DNA of 64,000 nucleotides. Origin: Capsulimonas corticalis (GTDB lineage Bacteria > Armatimonadota > Armatimonadia > Armatimonadales > Capsulimonadaceae). Shown piece after piece: positions 22,858 to 35,596 of the stretch. Location: the NCBI RefSeq assembly GCF_003574315.2, contig NZ_AP025739.1, forward strand, positions 3,968,001 through 4,032,000, read 5' to 3'. The notes beneath the pieces are model-generated. The model searched no databases, had not been told where the DNA came from, and was given only the letters and a program-made list of their open reading frames with translations. The position numbers and the translations under genes were made by a program. Within the stretch, counting starts at the first letter, position 1. Every line of letters starts with the position of its first letter.

Positions 22858-23122
22858 GTTCGTCTCGAAGAAGTGCGTTGACCGTTACTCGGTTCGCTGA
22901 GTCTTTGTTTGCGAGGGGGCCTTTTGCGGAAGCGGCAGCTGATTTGGATCAGGCTGTTTCCATGTGCTTTGACCGACAATTGTCGATCGTCATGAGTGTG
23001 TGCCCCGTGTCGCCGATTCGAAAGAATATCGCCGGCATCGGGGTGTTTTTGTGCCTCTGCTTTGAGACATCATTTTAGTAAAACGACTTAATTAACCGCC
23101 TAGCGAAAGGATTGCTAACGCA
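22858..23122 (+). promoter_or_regulatory. Long untranslated leader of rpsL
   Basis: About 265 nt from the predicted start point to the rpsL ATG, with no convincing open frame. It contains small palindromes (CGACAATTGTCG near 22974-22985) and a CCGAT/ATCGG pairing near 23011-23041. It may be an autoregulatory leader; I do not recognise a known motif. Confidence 0.45.
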
Positions 23123-23527
23123 ATGCCGACAATCAGCCAGCTCGTACGTAAGGGACGCAAGCGCGTCATCAAGAAGAGCAAAGCGCCCGCAATGAAGGGC
23201 AATCCGCAGAAGCGCGGAGTGTGTCTCGTTGTCCGAACCGTTTCTCCCAAGAAACCGAACTCGGCGCTGCGCAAAATCGCTCGTGTCCGTCTGACCGGCT
23301 CCGGCCGCAAGAACCCCGGCACGGAAGTGACCGCCTACATCCCGGGCATCGGCCATAACCTTCAGGAACACAGCGTCGTTCTGATCCGCGGCGGCCGCGT
23401 CAAGGACCTCCCCGGAGTCCGCTACCACATCGTTCGTGGCACGCTGGACACCCAGGGCACCAAGGACCGCAAGAGCAGCCGCTCCAAGTACGGCACCAAG
23501 CGCCCGAAGGCGGTCGTGAAGAAGTAG
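23123..23527 (+). CDS. rpsL: 30S ribosomal protein S12
   Basis: 134 residues. Decoding-centre protein of the small subunit. The conserved loop [10 protein letters not shown] (streptomycin-sensitive type lysines) and [17 protein letters not shown] are present, so the protein is wild type at the classical streptomycin positions. GAAAGGA lies upstream of the ATG. First gene of the str operon, 45 bp before rpsG. Confidence 0.97.
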   Translation: MPTISQLVRKGRKRVIKKSKAPAMKGNPQKRGVCLVVRTVSPKKPNSALRKIARVRLTGSGRKNPGTEVTAYIPGIGHNLQEHSVVLIRGGRVKDLPGVRYHIVRGTLDTQGTKDRKSSRSKYGTKRPKAVVKK

Positions 23528-23572
23528 TTTCTGTCCGTTTTTTTAGTTGTATTTGTATTAGGAGAAGAGTTC

Positions 23573-24043
23573 ATGCCTCGTAAAGGACCTGCAAAGAAGC
23601 GTGCGATCACACCAGACCCCGTCTATCACAACCGACTGGTGACGCGCTTCGTCAACCGGATGATGTTGGATGGAAAGAAGAGCGTCTCGGAGACGATCTT
23701 TTATAGCGCGCTGGAGCAAGTGGAGAGCCGTTCAGGTCGCAAGGGGATCGAAGTCTTCGAGCTAGCCGTGCGCAATGTAATGCCGCAGGTGGAAGTCAAG
23801 CCTCGCCGCGTCGGCGGCGCGACCTACCAGGTGCCGATGGAAATTCGCACCGATCGCAAGCTGTCCCTGGCTCTCCGCTGGCTCGTCGCCGCCGCCCGCA
23901 AGCGCAGCGGTAAGACAATGATCGAACGGCTCGCTTCCGAGCTCAACGACGCCGCCAACAATAGCGGCGCCGCGGTACGCCAGCGTGAAGAGAAGCACAA
24001 GATGGCGGATGCGAACAAGGCGTTCGCGCACTACCGCTTCTAA
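23573..24043 (+). CDS. rpsG: 30S ribosomal protein S7
   Basis: 156 residues, the standard length. Assembly initiator of the 30S head that binds 16S rRNA. Starts [10 protein letters not shown] and contains the family signature [20 protein letters not shown] and [24 protein letters not shown] lies about 6 bp upstream. Confidence 0.97.
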   Translation: MPRKGPAKKRAITPDPVYHNRLVTRFVNRMMLDGKKSVSETIFYSALEQVESRSGRKGIEVFELAVRNVMPQVEVKPRRVGGATYQVPMEIRTDRKLSLALRWLVAAARKRSGKTMIERLASELNDAANNSGAAVRQREEKHKMADANKAFAHYRF

Positions 24044-24084
24044 TCGCGCAGCGACGCGTATTTGGTTTCTGACATATGGATAAC

Positions 24085-24102
24085 GCCGGCCGATTGGCCG
24101 GC
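24085..24102 (+). promoter_or_regulatory. Hairpin abutting the fusA ribosome binding site
   Basis: Perfect 7-bp stem GCCGGCC / GGCCGGC with GATT loop ending one base before the GAGGT site (24103-24107); an eighth pair would include the first G of that site. Confidence 0.6.
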
Positions 24103-24114
24103 GAGGTAACTGCA

Positions 24115-26214
<2,100 letters not shown>

Positions 26215-26220
26215 TTCACC

Positions 26221-26253
26221 GCCGGCGCGTGTGTGTTTAGCGCACGCGCCGGC
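26221..26253 (+). other. Hairpin between fusA and tuf
   Basis: Perfect 11-bp stem (26221-26231 with 26243-26253) with an 11-nt loop in the 74-bp gap. No T-run follows, so it may be a processing or stability element rather than a terminator. Confidence 0.6.
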
Positions 26254-26288
26254 CTCACATTTGTTAGACTTTCAAGGAGTTTACTTGT

Positions 26289-27482
<1,194 letters not shown>

Positions 27483-27552
27483 TAGAGAAAGCGATGGGCG
27501 GTCGCCGCAGCCGGCGTCCGCCCACGTTTTGCGCGTTGAGGAGAATTGTTAA

Positions 27553-27861
27553 ATGCGTCGTAATAAAGTCCGCATCCGACTGCGGGCGTTCGACCACCGA
27601 TTGCTTGACCAGTCCGCCGAGAAGATCGTGGACACCGCCAAGCGAACGGGCGCCCGGATCTCCGGGCCGGTCCTGCTGCCTACCGAAAAGAATATCCTGC
27701 CGATGCAGCGAAGCACGTTCGTCGACAAAGAGTCGTTCGAGCACTTCGAGATGCGGACGCACAAGCGCTTGATAGACATCATCGATCCCGGCCCGAAGAC
27801 GATCGACGCTCTGATGCGTCTCGATCTGCCCTCCGGCGTCGATATTGAAATCAAGCTGTAA
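27553..27861 (+). CDS. rpsJ: 30S ribosomal protein S10
   Basis: 102 residues, standard length. Begins [19 protein letters not shown] and contains SGPVLLPT and the THKRLIDI motif of S10/NusE. Besides its ribosomal role it is the NusE antitermination partner. Opens the S10 cluster, directly following tuf. TTGAGGAG sits about 9 bp upstream. Confidence 0.97.
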   Translation: MRRNKVRIRLRAFDHRLLDQSAEKIVDTAKRTGARISGPVLLPTEKNILPMQRSTFVDKESFEHFEMRTHKRLIDIIDPGPKTIDALMRLDLPSGVDIEIKL

Positions 27862-27875
27862 AAGAATTCACGGAT

Positions 27876-27897
27876 CTTTATGAAGCAATTCATAAAG
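27876..27897 (+). other. Hairpin between rpsJ and rplC
   Basis: Perfect 9-bp stem CTTTATGAA / TTCATAAAG with GCAA loop, 15 bp after the rpsJ stop inside a 155-bp gap, which is long for an S10 cluster. Confidence 0.55.
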
Positions 27898-28016
27898 TGA
27901 TGGAATAGCGGTGATCAAACACCGCACCAACGTCCTACTCACAACAAAGCCGCGTCACGTAAGGAATAATCGTCCACAACCCCAGTGGCTCCCCAGGTGC
28001 GCCGTGGAGGAAACTT

Positions 28017-28643
28017 ATGCCAAGTGCTATCTTGGGCAAAAAGCTGGGCATGACCCAGATATTTGAAGAAGGCGGTCGCGTGACTCCCGTCACGGTCATC
28101 GCCGCCGGTCCCTGCGTCATCACACAATTAAAAACTATCGATCGCGACGGTTACTCCGCCGCTCAGATCGGCTTTGGCGAAGTCAAAGAGCACCGACTGA
28201 ACTCCCCGCAAAAGGGCCACTTCGCCGCGCATGGCGTCAAGCCGCTGCGCGTGCTGCGTGAGATCTCGATCGACGAAGGCGAGACTCTGGCCGAAGGGTT
28301 TGAGTTCAAGGCGGATATCTTCTCCGTTGGCGATAAGGTGGCTGTCACCGGTATCTCCAAGGGTAAGGGCTTCGCCGGCGTCGTCAAGCGGTATCGCTGG
28401 CACGGTCACAACGCCACGCACGGCGCCTCCACCAGCCACCGTAAGCCCGCTTCCAGCGGCGCAACCGACGCCGCCCGCACCTTCAAAGGTCAGGGCAAGC
28501 CGGGCCACATGGGCGACGTTCAAGTCACCCAGCAAGGTCTGCGCGTCGCGCGTATCGATACCGACAAGAACCTCCTGCTCGTCCGCGGCGCTGTCCCGGG
28601 CGCAAACGGCGGCCTTGTGCTCATCAAGAAATTTAACCGATAG
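28017..28643 (+). CDS. rplC: 50S ribosomal protein L3
   Basis: 208 residues, usual length. Early-assembly protein near the peptidyl transferase centre. ILGKKLGMTQIF at the start and SKGKGFAGVVKRY...GATDAARTFKGQGKPGHMG (abbreviated) in the middle are the L3 signatures, including the glutamine of the methylation loop region. TGGAGGAA precedes the ATG. Confidence 0.97.
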   Translation: MPSAILGKKLGMTQIFEEGGRVTPVTVIAAGPCVITQLKTIDRDGYSAAQIGFGEVKEHRLNSPQKGHFAAHGVKPLRVLREISIDEGETLAEGFEFKADIFSVGDKVAVTGISKGKGFAGVVKRYRWHGHNATHGASTSHRKPASSGATDAARTFKGQGKPGHMGDVQVTQQGLRVARIDTDKNLLLVRGAVPGANGGLVLIKKFNR

Positions 28644-28657
28644 GAGGACACCCAGCG

Positions 28658-29314
28658 ATGCCTAACGCAACATTAAAAAAGCAAGACGGCGCCAGCGCGG
28701 GAAGCGTCGTCCTCAGCGATAAGCTGTTCGGCGCAAAAGTCATTCCCGGCTTGATGCACCAGGCGGTGGTCAACGAGGCGACCAACAGCCGGCAGGATAC
28801 CCGTAACACCAAGACCCGCGGCGAAGTCGCCGGCGGCGGCCGCAAGCCGTATCGCCAAAAAGGCACCGGCCGCGCCCGTCAGGGTACGATCAGCGCTCCG
28901 CACTACCGCCATGGCGGTATCGTGTTCGGTCCGCACCCCCGCGACCTTTCGGCCAAGCTGCCGAAGAAGGCCCGGCGCGCTGCCGTCGCGTCCGCTCTGA
29001 CCGTGAAGTCGTCGGAAGGCGTCGTCACCGTGATTGATGCGCTGACGTTCGACACGATCTCCACCAAAGTGGCCGCCGGCATTCTGGCCGGTCTGGGCAT
29101 TACGGGCAAGACACTGATCGTTCTTGGCGAGCACAATCCCGTGATCTACAAGTCGTTCCGCAACATTCCGGGCATTGTCGTGCGCGTCGCGCCGGCCTTC
29201 TCGGTTCGTGATGTGGTGGACGCCGCGCAGATCGTCATTGTGAAGAGCGCGCTGGACGTGCTGAATGCTCAGTTTGGAGCCGCCGACTCTTCTGACCAGG
29301 AGGCGACAGTCTAA
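28658..29314 (+). CDS. rplD: 50S ribosomal protein L4
   Basis: 218 residues. Exit-tunnel protein and, in proteobacteria, repressor of the S10 operon. The extended loop RKPYRQKGTGRARQGTIS and GGIVFGPHPRD are characteristic. AGGAGG lies upstream. Its stop overlaps the next ATG by one base (TAATG), indicating translational coupling with rplW. Confidence 0.97.
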   Translation: MPNATLKKQDGASAGSVVLSDKLFGAKVIPGLMHQAVVNEATNSRQDTRNTKTRGEVAGGGRKPYRQKGTGRARQGTISAPHYRHGGIVFGPHPRDLSAKLPKKARRAAVASALTVKSSEGVVTVIDALTFDTISTKVAAGILAGLGITGKTLIVLGEHNPVIYKSFRNIPGIVVRVAPAFSVRDVVDAAQIVIVKSALDVLNAQFGAADSSDQEATV

Positions 29315-29640
29315 TGAGCGCAAGCACAAAGAGCCCGTATGAAATCATCGTGCGCCCGATCGTGACGGAGAAGACCGTCCAGGGCGGCGCGCAGAACAAG
29401 TACACGTTCGAAGTCAAGAAGACCGCGAACAAGTACGAAATCGCTTGGGCCCTGGAGTTCATCCAGGCCGAAGCACGCAATCCGATCAACGTTGTCGCCG
29501 TGAACACGCTTGTGGTCAAGGGAACGCAGCGCCGAGGCCGCTTCTTCAAGCGCGCCAACCAGGGCCGTACTTCGGACTGGAAGAAGGCGATTGTGACGCT
29601 CCAAGAAGGCCAGACAATTGAATTGGTCGAGGGAGTCTAA
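29314..29640 (+). CDS. rplW: 50S ribosomal protein L23
   Basis: 108 residues. Tunnel-exit protein that docks trigger factor and SRP. PYEIIVRPIVTEKT at the start and KYTFEVKKTANKYEI are the L23 motifs; the C-terminal DWKKAIVTLQEG is typical. Confidence 0.96.
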   Translation: MSASTKSPYEIIVRPIVTEKTVQGGAQNKYTFEVKKTANKYEIAWALEFIQAEARNPINVVAVNTLVVKGTQRRGRFFKRANQGRTSDWKKAIVTLQEGQTIELVEGV

Positions 29641-29645
29641 GCACA

Positions 29646-30476
29646 ATGGCAGTCAAGCGATATAAGCCGATTACCCCTGGGCAGCGGTTCCGTGTCGGCG
29701 CGAGCTACGACGAAATCACGGCCACAAAGCCGCTGAAAGCGCTCACCGGCCCGAACAAGCACAGCGGCGGACGCAACAACAAGGGCCGCCGCACGGCGGT
29801 CAACGTCGGCGGCGGTAACAAGACCGCGTACCGAATCATCGACTTCAAGCGCGATAAAGACGGCGTACCAGGGAAAGTGGCGACGATCGAATACGATCCC
29901 AACCGCTCGGCGCGTATCTGCCTTGTCCATTATATGGACGGCGAGAAGCGCTACATCCTGTGGCCCGTCGGCGTCAAGGTCGGCGACATGATCCAGGCCG
30001 GCGACGGCTCGGACATCCGTCCCGGCAACGCCATGGCGATCCGCTCGCTTCCGATCGGTACGCTGCTCCATAACATCGAGCTCGTCCCCGGTAAGGGCGG
30101 CCAGCTGGTTCGCACCGCCGGCGGCTCCGCGCAGCTGATGGGACGCGAAGGCAAGTACGCCACGATCCGCCTGTCTTCGGGCGAAATGCGCATGATCCAA
30201 GTTGAGTGCAAGGCCACGATCGGCCAAGTCGGCAACCTGGATCATGAGAACATCAAGCACGGCAAGGCCGGTAAGAAGCGCTGGCTCGGCGTTTATATGC
30301 ACAACCGAGGCGTCGTTATGTCGCCGCGGGACCATCCCCACGGTGGTGGTGAAGCGAAGTCTCCGATCGGACGCAAAAAGGGACCGGTTTCGGCCACTGG
30401 CGTTCGCGCTCTGGGCTTCCGTACGCGCCGCAATAAGTCGACGCAGAAATTCATCATCCGACGGCGGGGGAAGTAG
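29646..30476 (+). CDS. rplB: 50S ribosomal protein L2
   Basis: 276 residues, standard. Needed for subunit joining and peptidyl transfer. MAVKRYKPITPGQRF start, NKHSGGRNNKGRRT, and MSPRDHPHGGGEAKSPIGR containing the universally conserved histidine near the peptidyl transferase centre. Confidence 0.98.
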   Translation: MAVKRYKPITPGQRFRVGASYDEITATKPLKALTGPNKHSGGRNNKGRRTAVNVGGGNKTAYRIIDFKRDKDGVPGKVATIEYDPNRSARICLVHYMDGEKRYILWPVGVKVGDMIQAGDGSDIRPGNAMAIRSLPIGTLLHNIELVPGKGGQLVRTAGGSAQLMGREGKYATIRLSSGEMRMIQVECKATIGQVGNLDHENIKHGKAGKKRWLGVYMHNRGVVMSPRDHPHGGGEAKSPIGRKKGPVSATGVRALGFRTRRNKSTQKFIIRRRGK

Positions 30477-30484
30477 GATAACGT

Positions 30485-30772
30485 ATGGGACGATCATTAA
30501 AAAAGGGGCCCTATGCCGACCCCAAATTGCTGTCTAAAATTGACGACATGAACGCGCGCAGTGAAAAGCGCATCATCAAAACATGGTCACGCCGCTCGAC
30601 GATCTTCCCCCAGATGATCGGACACACGCTGGCCGTGCATGATGGTCGCAAGCACATTCCCGTGTTCATCACTGAGAATATGGTTGGCCATAAACTGGGC
30701 GAGTTCTCGCTGACGCGCACCTTCAAAGGCCACGCCGGCCAGAAGGATACGCGCACCAGCCGGTCGCGCTAA
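30485..30772 (+). CDS. rpsS: 30S ribosomal protein S19
   Basis: 95 residues. Head protein of the 30S subunit. [35 protein letters not shown] and [16 protein letters not shown] are the S19 signatures. Begins 8 bp after rplB. Confidence 0.97.
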   Translation: MGRSLKKGPYADPKLLSKIDDMNARSEKRIIKTWSRRSTIFPQMIGHTLAVHDGRKHIPVFITENMVGHKLGEFSLTRTFKGHAGQKDTRTSRSR

Positions 30773-30786
30773 GGAGAATTGAGTTC

Positions 30787-31608
30787 ATGAATACAGCCGC
30801 CAGAGACCGTGCGCTGCTCCCGACCGCCCATGAGGTGATCGGGGGACGCACACCCGTCTCCAAGCTTAAGCTGTCCAAGGAAAAGGACGGCAGTCTGAAA
30901 GTCACTCTGCACACCAGCCGCCCCGACGCGGTTCGGATCGTGACCCGAGAGCTGACCGAAGCGTTCAAAGAGAAGATCGGCGGCGATCGCGCGGTAACGG
31001 TGCAAGTCGTTCCCGAAGCGCGCGCCGTTGCGAAGTACCTCCGTTTGTCGCCGCGCAAGGCTCGCCTTGTGATCGACGCTATCAAGGGCAAGCGCGCATC
31101 CGATGCGCTGGCCGCGCTGCGGTTCGTCCCGAACCAGGCGGCGGAGCATATCAGCAAGGTGCTGATCTCGGCCGTGGCGAACGCCCAGGACGGGTGGGGC
31201 GCCGGTGTCGAAGAGCTTCAAGTCACCAACATCCTCGCGGATGGCGGTCCTTCGCTCAAGCGTGTCCGGGCTCGCGCCCAGGGTCGCGCTTATCGCATCC
31301 TGAAGCGCACCAGCCACCTGACCGTCATTCTGACGGAGGCTCCGCCGATCGTCGCGAAGCCGAAGCGCGTCGCCGCTCCCGCCAAGCCTAAGGCCGTCGC
31401 CGCTGCTCCGGCAGCCGCCGCGCCGGTGGCCGCGGAAGCTCCCGTCGCCGAAGAAACCGCGACCCCGGTCGAGACAACGGCGGAAGAGACCTCCGCTCCG
31501 GTCGAGACCACTCCGGTGGAAGCGTCGGACGCTCCAGAGATCGATACGTCGGATCGCGCCGCTGACACCAGCGAAGGCGCCGATCAACCGAGAGCTGAAG
31601 GAGAATAA
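30787..31608 (+). CDS. rplV: 50S ribosomal protein L22 with extra N- and C-terminal regions
   Basis: 273 residues, against about 110 for typical L22. The normal L22 core occupies residues ~74-185 ([20 protein letters not shown], then [20 protein letters not shown] with the tunnel-loop lysine). It is preceded by ~73 residues of mixed charged sequence ([16 protein letters not shown]) and followed by ~85 residues rich in Ala, Pro, Glu and Thr ending in acidic residues. AAGGAG upstream of ATG 30787 and lack of a good internal site argue that the N-terminal part is translated. The role of either extension is unknown. Confidence 0.93.
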   Translation: MNTAARDRALLPTAHEVIGGRTPVSKLKLSKEKDGSLKVTLHTSRPDAVRIVTRELTEAFKEKIGGDRAVTVQVVPEARAVAKYLRLSPRKARLVIDAIKGKRASDALAALRFVPNQAAEHISKVLISAVANAQDGWGAGVEELQVTNILADGGPSLKRVRARAQGRAYRILKRTSHLTVILTEAPPIVAKPKRVAAPAKPKAVAAAPAAAAPVAAEAPVAEETATPVETTAEETSAPVETTPVEASDAPEIDTSDRAADTSEGADQPRAEGE

Positions 31609-31610
31609 TC

Positions 31611-32537
31611 TTGGGACAGAAAATCCATCCCATCGGCTTTCGGGTCGGTGTTAATCGCGAATGGGAAAGCAAATGGTATCTCGACAAGGGATACGCGGCC
31701 GCTCTGGTCGAAGACTTCCGCATTCGTGAGTTCATCAAGAAGCGCCGCGAGCTGCAGAACGCAGCCATCGCGCGTGTCGAGATCGAGCGCGCGGCGAACC
31801 GTGTGAAGGTTACCCTTCATACGGCCAAACCGGGCATCATCATCGGCCGCGGCGGCAAGGGCGTGGACGATCTTCGGCTCGTGCTGGAGAAGTTCACCAA
31901 GAAGTCCGTCACCGCGAACGTGACCGAAATCCGCCATCCCGAACTGGATGCGCAGCTGGTGGCCGAGAGCATTGCTCAGCAGATCACCAAGCGCGTTTCC
32001 TACAAGCGGGCGATGCGGCAGGCGGTCACCCGCGCCATGAAGCTGGGCGCCAAGGGTATCCGTATCCTTTGCTCCGGCCGACTGAACGGCAGTGAAATGG
32101 CTCGCAAAGAAGGCGACCGTCTTGGTAAGATCCCGCTGCACACGCTGCGGGCCGATATCGACTACGGCTTCGCGGAAGCGGGCACCACCTATGGCAACAT
32201 CGGCGTCAAGGTCTGGATCTACAAGGGAGACATCCTCCCGGGCCAGAAGCGTCTGACGACCGCCGATATCGCGCTTCAGCAGCAGCAGCAGCGTCGTCTG
32301 AACGCCGAAGAAGGCTTTGGCGATCGCGGCCGTGACAACCGTGGCGGAAACCGCGGCGGCGCGGGCGGACGCGGCGGACGCGGCGGCGGCGCTGGCGGAC
32401 GTGGCGGCGGCGGCTTCGGCGGCGGTCGTGGTCCTGGCGGCGGCGGTGGCCGTCCCGGCGGCTTTGGCGGTGGCGGCGGCGGTCGTGGTCCTGGCGGCGG
32501 CGGTGGCCGTCCCGGCGGCTTCGGCGGCGGCCGGTAA
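31611..32537 (+). CDS. rpsC: 30S ribosomal protein S3 with Gly/Arg-rich tail
   Basis: 308 residues, TTG start two bases after the rplV stop, with GAAGGAG just upstream. Binds mRNA at the entry channel. [18 protein letters not shown] start, KH-type RNA-binding motif [16 protein letters not shown], and [12 protein letters not shown]-like [20 protein letters not shown]. The family core ends near residue 225; the last ~70 residues are a repeat of Gly with Arg, Pro and Phe ([17 protein letters not shown]), an RGG-box-like disordered tail. Confidence 0.95.
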   Translation: MGQKIHPIGFRVGVNREWESKWYLDKGYAAALVEDFRIREFIKKRRELQNAAIARVEIERAANRVKVTLHTAKPGIIIGRGGKGVDDLRLVLEKFTKKSVTANVTEIRHPELDAQLVAESIAQQITKRVSYKRAMRQAVTRAMKLGAKGIRILCSGRLNGSEMARKEGDRLGKIPLHTLRADIDYGFAEAGTTYGNIGVKVWIYKGDILPGQKRLTTADIALQQQQQRRLNAEEGFGDRGRDNRGGNRGGAGGRGGRGGGAGGRGGGGFGGGRGPGGGGGRPGGFGGGGGGRGPGGGGGRPGGFGGGR

Positions 32538-32551
32538 GGAGAGACTCAACT

Positions 32552-33052
32552 ATGTTAATGCCTAAGAAAGTCAAGTACCGCCGAGTCCATCGAGGCAAGC
32601 GCCGCGGCGCGGCCTCGGGCGGCACCAACGTCGATTTCGGCGATTACGCGCTCCAGGCCCTGGAAGCGTGCTGGATGACCAACAACCAGATCGAAGCCGC
32701 TCGTATCGCGATGACTCGCAAGATTCGTCGCGGCGGCAAGATCTGGATCCGGGTCTTCCCCGATAAGCCGTTCACCAAGAAGCCCGCGGAAACCCGCATG
32801 GGCAAGGGTAAGGGCGCCCCGGAAGGCTGGGTCGCCGTTGTGAAGCCCGGTCGTATCCTGTTCGAGATGTCCGGCGTCGCCGAAGATCTCGCCAAGGAAG
32901 CGATGCGACTGGCCCAGCATAAGCTGCCGATCGCCACAAAGTTCGTTACCCGGCGCGAGTCGGCTCTGCAAGTGACCGCCCATGGCAACGCCAAGGAAAC
33001 GGATGTGGAAGAGACGACCGCCGTGGCGGGAGCGGAGGATACCAATGGCTGA
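32552..33052 (+). CDS. rplP: 50S ribosomal protein L16
   Basis: 166 residues; core is the usual ~140. [39 protein letters not shown] and the [20 protein letters not shown] loop that contacts tRNA are conserved. The last ~20 residues are an acidic Thr/Glu extension. Overlaps rpmC by 8 bp. Confidence 0.97.
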   Translation: MLMPKKVKYRRVHRGKRRGAASGGTNVDFGDYALQALEACWMTNNQIEAARIAMTRKIRRGGKIWIRVFPDKPFTKKPAETRMGKGKGAPEGWVAVVKPGRILFEMSGVAEDLAKEAMRLAQHKLPIATKFVTRRESALQVTAHGNAKETDVEETTAVAGAEDTNG

Positions 33053-33266
33053 AAATAAGAAGACCCGCGATCGACTGCAGGAGCTACGTGCTACGAGCGA
33101 CGCCGATCTGACGGTCGTGATCGCAAACGCGCACAAGAACATCTACCAGTTCCGCAAGGACCGCCTGGGCAAGCCGATCGAAGACGTGAAGGTTGTGAAG
33201 AACAGCCGGAAGGAAATCGCGCGGGCTCTGACGATCAAGCGCGAGCGCGAACTGGCGCAGTCGTAA
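33045..33266 (+). CDS. rpmC: 50S ribosomal protein L29
   Basis: 73 residues from ATG 33045, preceded by GGAGG 6 bp away and overlapping the rplP stop by 8 bp; a longer frame from 32982 would lie in rplP. Helical hairpin protein at the tunnel exit. [19 protein letters not shown] matches the L29 C-terminal signature. Confidence 0.94.
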   Translation: MAENKKTRDRLQELRATSDADLTVVIANAHKNIYQFRKDRLGKPIEDVKVVKNSRKEIARALTIKRERELAQS

Positions 33267-33281
33267 AGAGGGATAACAGCG

Positions 33282-33566
33282 ATGGCAGAAACAATCGAAG
33301 AGCAAACTGAAGAGACCCGAAACCGGCGTAAGACCCGGATCGGCGTCGTCTCCAGCGACAAGATGGAAAAGACGATCGTTGTTACCATTAACAACCTGGT
33401 CCGTCACCCGATCTACGGCCGTACCGTTAAGCGCGCGAAGAAGTTCAAAGTCCATGACGAGAACAACGACGCGCACATCGGTGATACCGTGGAGATCATG
33501 GAGACCCGTCCGCTGAGCAAGGAAAAGTGCTGGCGTTTGGTGCGTGTCACCGAGCGCGCTAAGTAG
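33282..33566 (+). CDS. rpsQ: 30S ribosomal protein S17
   Basis: 94 residues. OB-fold protein that binds 16S helix 11. [40 protein letters not shown] and [16 protein letters not shown] are family motifs. Followed by a 192-bp gap with hairpins, which separates the S10 and spc clusters. Confidence 0.96.
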   Translation: MAETIEEQTEETRNRRKTRIGVVSSDKMEKTIVVTINNLVRHPIYGRTVKRAKKFKVHDENNDAHIGDTVEIMETRPLSKEKCWRLVRVTERAK

Positions 33567-33580
33567 CGCTTTCACATTGT

Positions 33581-33635
33581 CTGGAGCGCTCGGCGCTCCA
33601 GTCGCCTCCGAAGCCGGACGCTTGTCGTCCGGCTT
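33581..33635 (+). terminator. Tandem hairpins between rpsQ and rplN (possible attenuator)
   Basis: First hairpin CTGGAGCG / CGCTCCAG (33581-33588, 33594-33601) and second AAGCCGGACG / CGTCCGGCTT (33611-33620, 33626-33635) with a CTTGT loop. The second ends in CTTC rather than a T-run, so termination would be partial. No obvious promoter follows before rplN. Confidence 0.5.
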
Positions 33636-33758
33636 CTTCGCGCCGTTTGGCGTGTTCATTACGTCTTCCGACGTATATTATTGCTGGGTCGGTCTTCAAG
33701 CGCCTGTCTTCCCCAAGGGCAGGCTCACTGAGAAGTCCGGCAGCGCAAAGGGAAAAGT

Positions 33759-34136
33759 ATGATTCAGTCCTATTCGCGCGTACGCGCGGCAGACAACAGC
33801 GGGGCGCGTGAGATCATGTGCATCCGCGTCCTAAAAGGCTCCAACGGCAAGTATGCCGAAGTGGGCGATATTATCGTCGGCGCGGTGAAGTCCGCGACGC
33901 CCGGCGCTCAGGTGAAGAAGGGCGACGTTGTCAAAGCCGTCATCGTTCGCACCAAGAACATGATCCGCCGCACCGACGGATCCACGCTTCGCTTCGACGA
34001 GAACGCCGCCGTGGTCCTCAACAACAACCTCGCGCCGCGTGGCACCCGTGTCTTCGGACCCGTTGCCCGTGAGCTGCGCGAATCGAAATTCGAAGGCGCG
34101 ATGAAGATCATCTCGCTGGCTCCGGAGGTGCTCTAA
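33759..34136 (+). CDS. rplN: 50S ribosomal protein L14
   Basis: 125 residues, about standard. First spc gene. [18 protein letters not shown], then [14 protein letters not shown] and [15 protein letters not shown] are L14 signatures. Its stop is directly followed by the rplX ATG with no gap. Confidence 0.97.
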   Translation: MIQSYSRVRAADNSGAREIMCIRVLKGSNGKYAEVGDIIVGAVKSATPGAQVKKGDVVKAVIVRTKNMIRRTDGSTLRFDENAAVVLNNNLAPRGTRVFGPVARELRESKFEGAMKIISLAPEVL

Positions 34137-34532
34137 ATGTATACTCCTCCTAAGAAGAAGGGGCCGCGCGCGGTTCCCGTACGCTACGAAGGCAAGATCC
34201 GGCTTCGCGCCGGCGACCTGATCCGGGTTATCTCGGGTAAGGACAAGGGCAAGGAAGGCACGATCACGCGCGTACTGCCGGCTACCGGTAAAGTCGTCGT
34301 GGAAGGCCTGAACATCGCGATCAAGCACCAGAAGCCGCGTCAGCAGGCGAACCCCGCCGCGCAGCAGGAATCTGGCCGGATCGAGATCTCCATGCCTCTG
34401 CACATCAGCAAGGTTCAGCTGATCGATAAAGACGCCAAGAACGCCGTCACTCGGATCGGCGTCAAGCTTGACGCGAGCGGTAACCGCGTGCGTTATGCGA
34501 AGAAGTCCGGAGGGGTGATCGACAATGGCTAA
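34137..34532 (+). CDS. rplX: 50S ribosomal protein L24
   Basis: 131 residues. Assembly initiator of the 50S subunit. KOW motif in [17 protein letters not shown], then [16 protein letters not shown] and [14 protein letters not shown]. Abuts rplN at the 5' end and overlaps rplE by 8 bp. Confidence 0.96.
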   Translation: MYTPPKKKGPRAVPVRYEGKIRLRAGDLIRVISGKDKGKEGTITRVLPATGKVVVEGLNIAIKHQKPRQQANPAAQQESGRIEISMPLHISKVQLIDKDAKNAVTRIGVKLDASGNRVRYAKKSGGVIDNG

Positions 34533-35118
34533 CGAAACAACAAACCAGCCCCGTCTCAAGAAGCTTTACGTGGATCAGGTGATCCCCGCGCTGCAGAAGG
34601 AGTTCGGCTATAAGAACGTCATGCAGGTCCCGAAGCTCGACAAGATCGTGATCAACATGGGCGTGGGCGCGGCGGGACAGACGGGCGGCGACGCCAAGCT
34701 GCTCGACGGCGCGATCCTGGACCTCCAGACCATCACCGGCCAGAAGCCGATCGTCACGCGCGCCAAGAAGTCCATCGCGAACTTCCGCCTGCGTGAGGGC
34801 GTCAAGGTCGGCGCGAAGGTGACGCTGCGCGGCGCTCAGATGTATGAGTTCCTCGACCGTCTCGTGAACGTGGCTCTGCCGCGCGTCCGTGACTTCAGCG
34901 GCATCAACCCGAACTCCTTCGACGGCCGCGGCAACTTCGCCATGGGCCTGAAGGAGCAGTTGACCTTCCCTGAGATCGTCTACGATAAAGTCGACAAAGT
35001 TCGCGGCATGGATATCATCATCTGCACGAACGCTCAGAATGACGCGGAAGCCCGCTCCCTTCTGAAAGCGATCGGCATGCCGTTCCGCGGCGAGAAGCAA
35101 GGCGAGCGCCTTCTCTAA
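34525..35118 (+). CDS. rplE: 50S ribosomal protein L5
   Basis: 197 residues. 5S rRNA-binding protein of the central protuberance. [41 protein letters not shown] and [16 protein letters not shown] are the family signatures. Overlaps rplX; followed by a 138-bp gap. Confidence 0.97.
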   Translation: MANETTNQPRLKKLYVDQVIPALQKEFGYKNVMQVPKLDKIVINMGVGAAGQTGGDAKLLDGAILDLQTITGQKPIVTRAKKSIANFRLREGVKVGAKVTLRGAQMYEFLDRLVNVALPRVRDFSGINPNSFDGRGNFAMGLKEQLTFPEIVYDKVDKVRGMDIIICTNAQNDAEARSLLKAIGMPFRGEKQGERLL

Positions 35119-35256
35119 ACCAAAAAACATCGGGAATCGCCGAGAATAGAATTATTTTCGGCGATTTCAGGTATACTGATGTCCGATTTCTCCGGGTTTC
35201 GGGCCGTTTTGGCGGCCAAACACCCAGAGGTCGCGACTGTCGACGGAGGATTAATC
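35119..35256 (+). promoter_or_regulatory. rplE-rpsN gap with hairpin and -10-like box
   Basis: 138 bp with an AATCGCCGA / TTCGGCGATT pairing (about 35135-35167) and a TATACT at 35172-35177 without a clear -35. Possible internal promoter or processing site. Confidence 0.35.
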
Positions 35257-35442
35257 TTGGCAAAGCAGTGCCTGATCGAAAAAGCGAAGAAGACCCCGAA
35301 GTTCAAGGTGCGCGGTTACAACCGCTGCCAGCTTTGCGGCCGTCCTCACGGCTACATGCGCAAATTCAGCATTTGCCGCATCTGCTTCCGCGAACTGGCG
35401 CACAAGGGTCTGATCCCTGGCGTCACCAAGTCCAGCTGGTAA
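35257..35442 (+). CDS. rpsZ: 30S ribosomal protein S14, zinc-binding type Z
   Basis: 61 residues from TTG 35257, with GGAGG 8 bp upstream; longer in-frame starts lack a site. Two CxxC pairs (CQLCG and CRICF) bind zinc, as in the short C+ form; the alternative ~100-residue C- form lacks them. [20 protein letters not shown] matches the family. Located between rplE and rpsH as in the canonical spc order. Confidence 0.96.
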   Translation: MAKQCLIEKAKKTPKFKVRGYNRCQLCGRPHGYMRKFSICRICFRELAHKGLIPGVTKSSW

Positions 35443-35596
35443 AGCGGGACTGAGCTTGGTCTTCGGACCTGGCGTTCACGCGTAAGCGTACATTTTTAAA
35501 CGCTCCCGCAAGGGAGCCGAGGGATGCGCCGGAATGATCCGGCCGACCCTGGAACCATATCGAGGCGTGACGAACGCCCGTCTGATGGAGTAAACA

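Noticed and set aside
22878-23078. A 66-codon frame in the rpsL leader
   Set aside because: No ribosome binding site and poor codon use; more likely untranslated leader.
33581-33635. Full operon terminator between rpsQ and rplN
   Set aside because: No T-run and no convincing promoter before rplN, so complete termination is unlikely.
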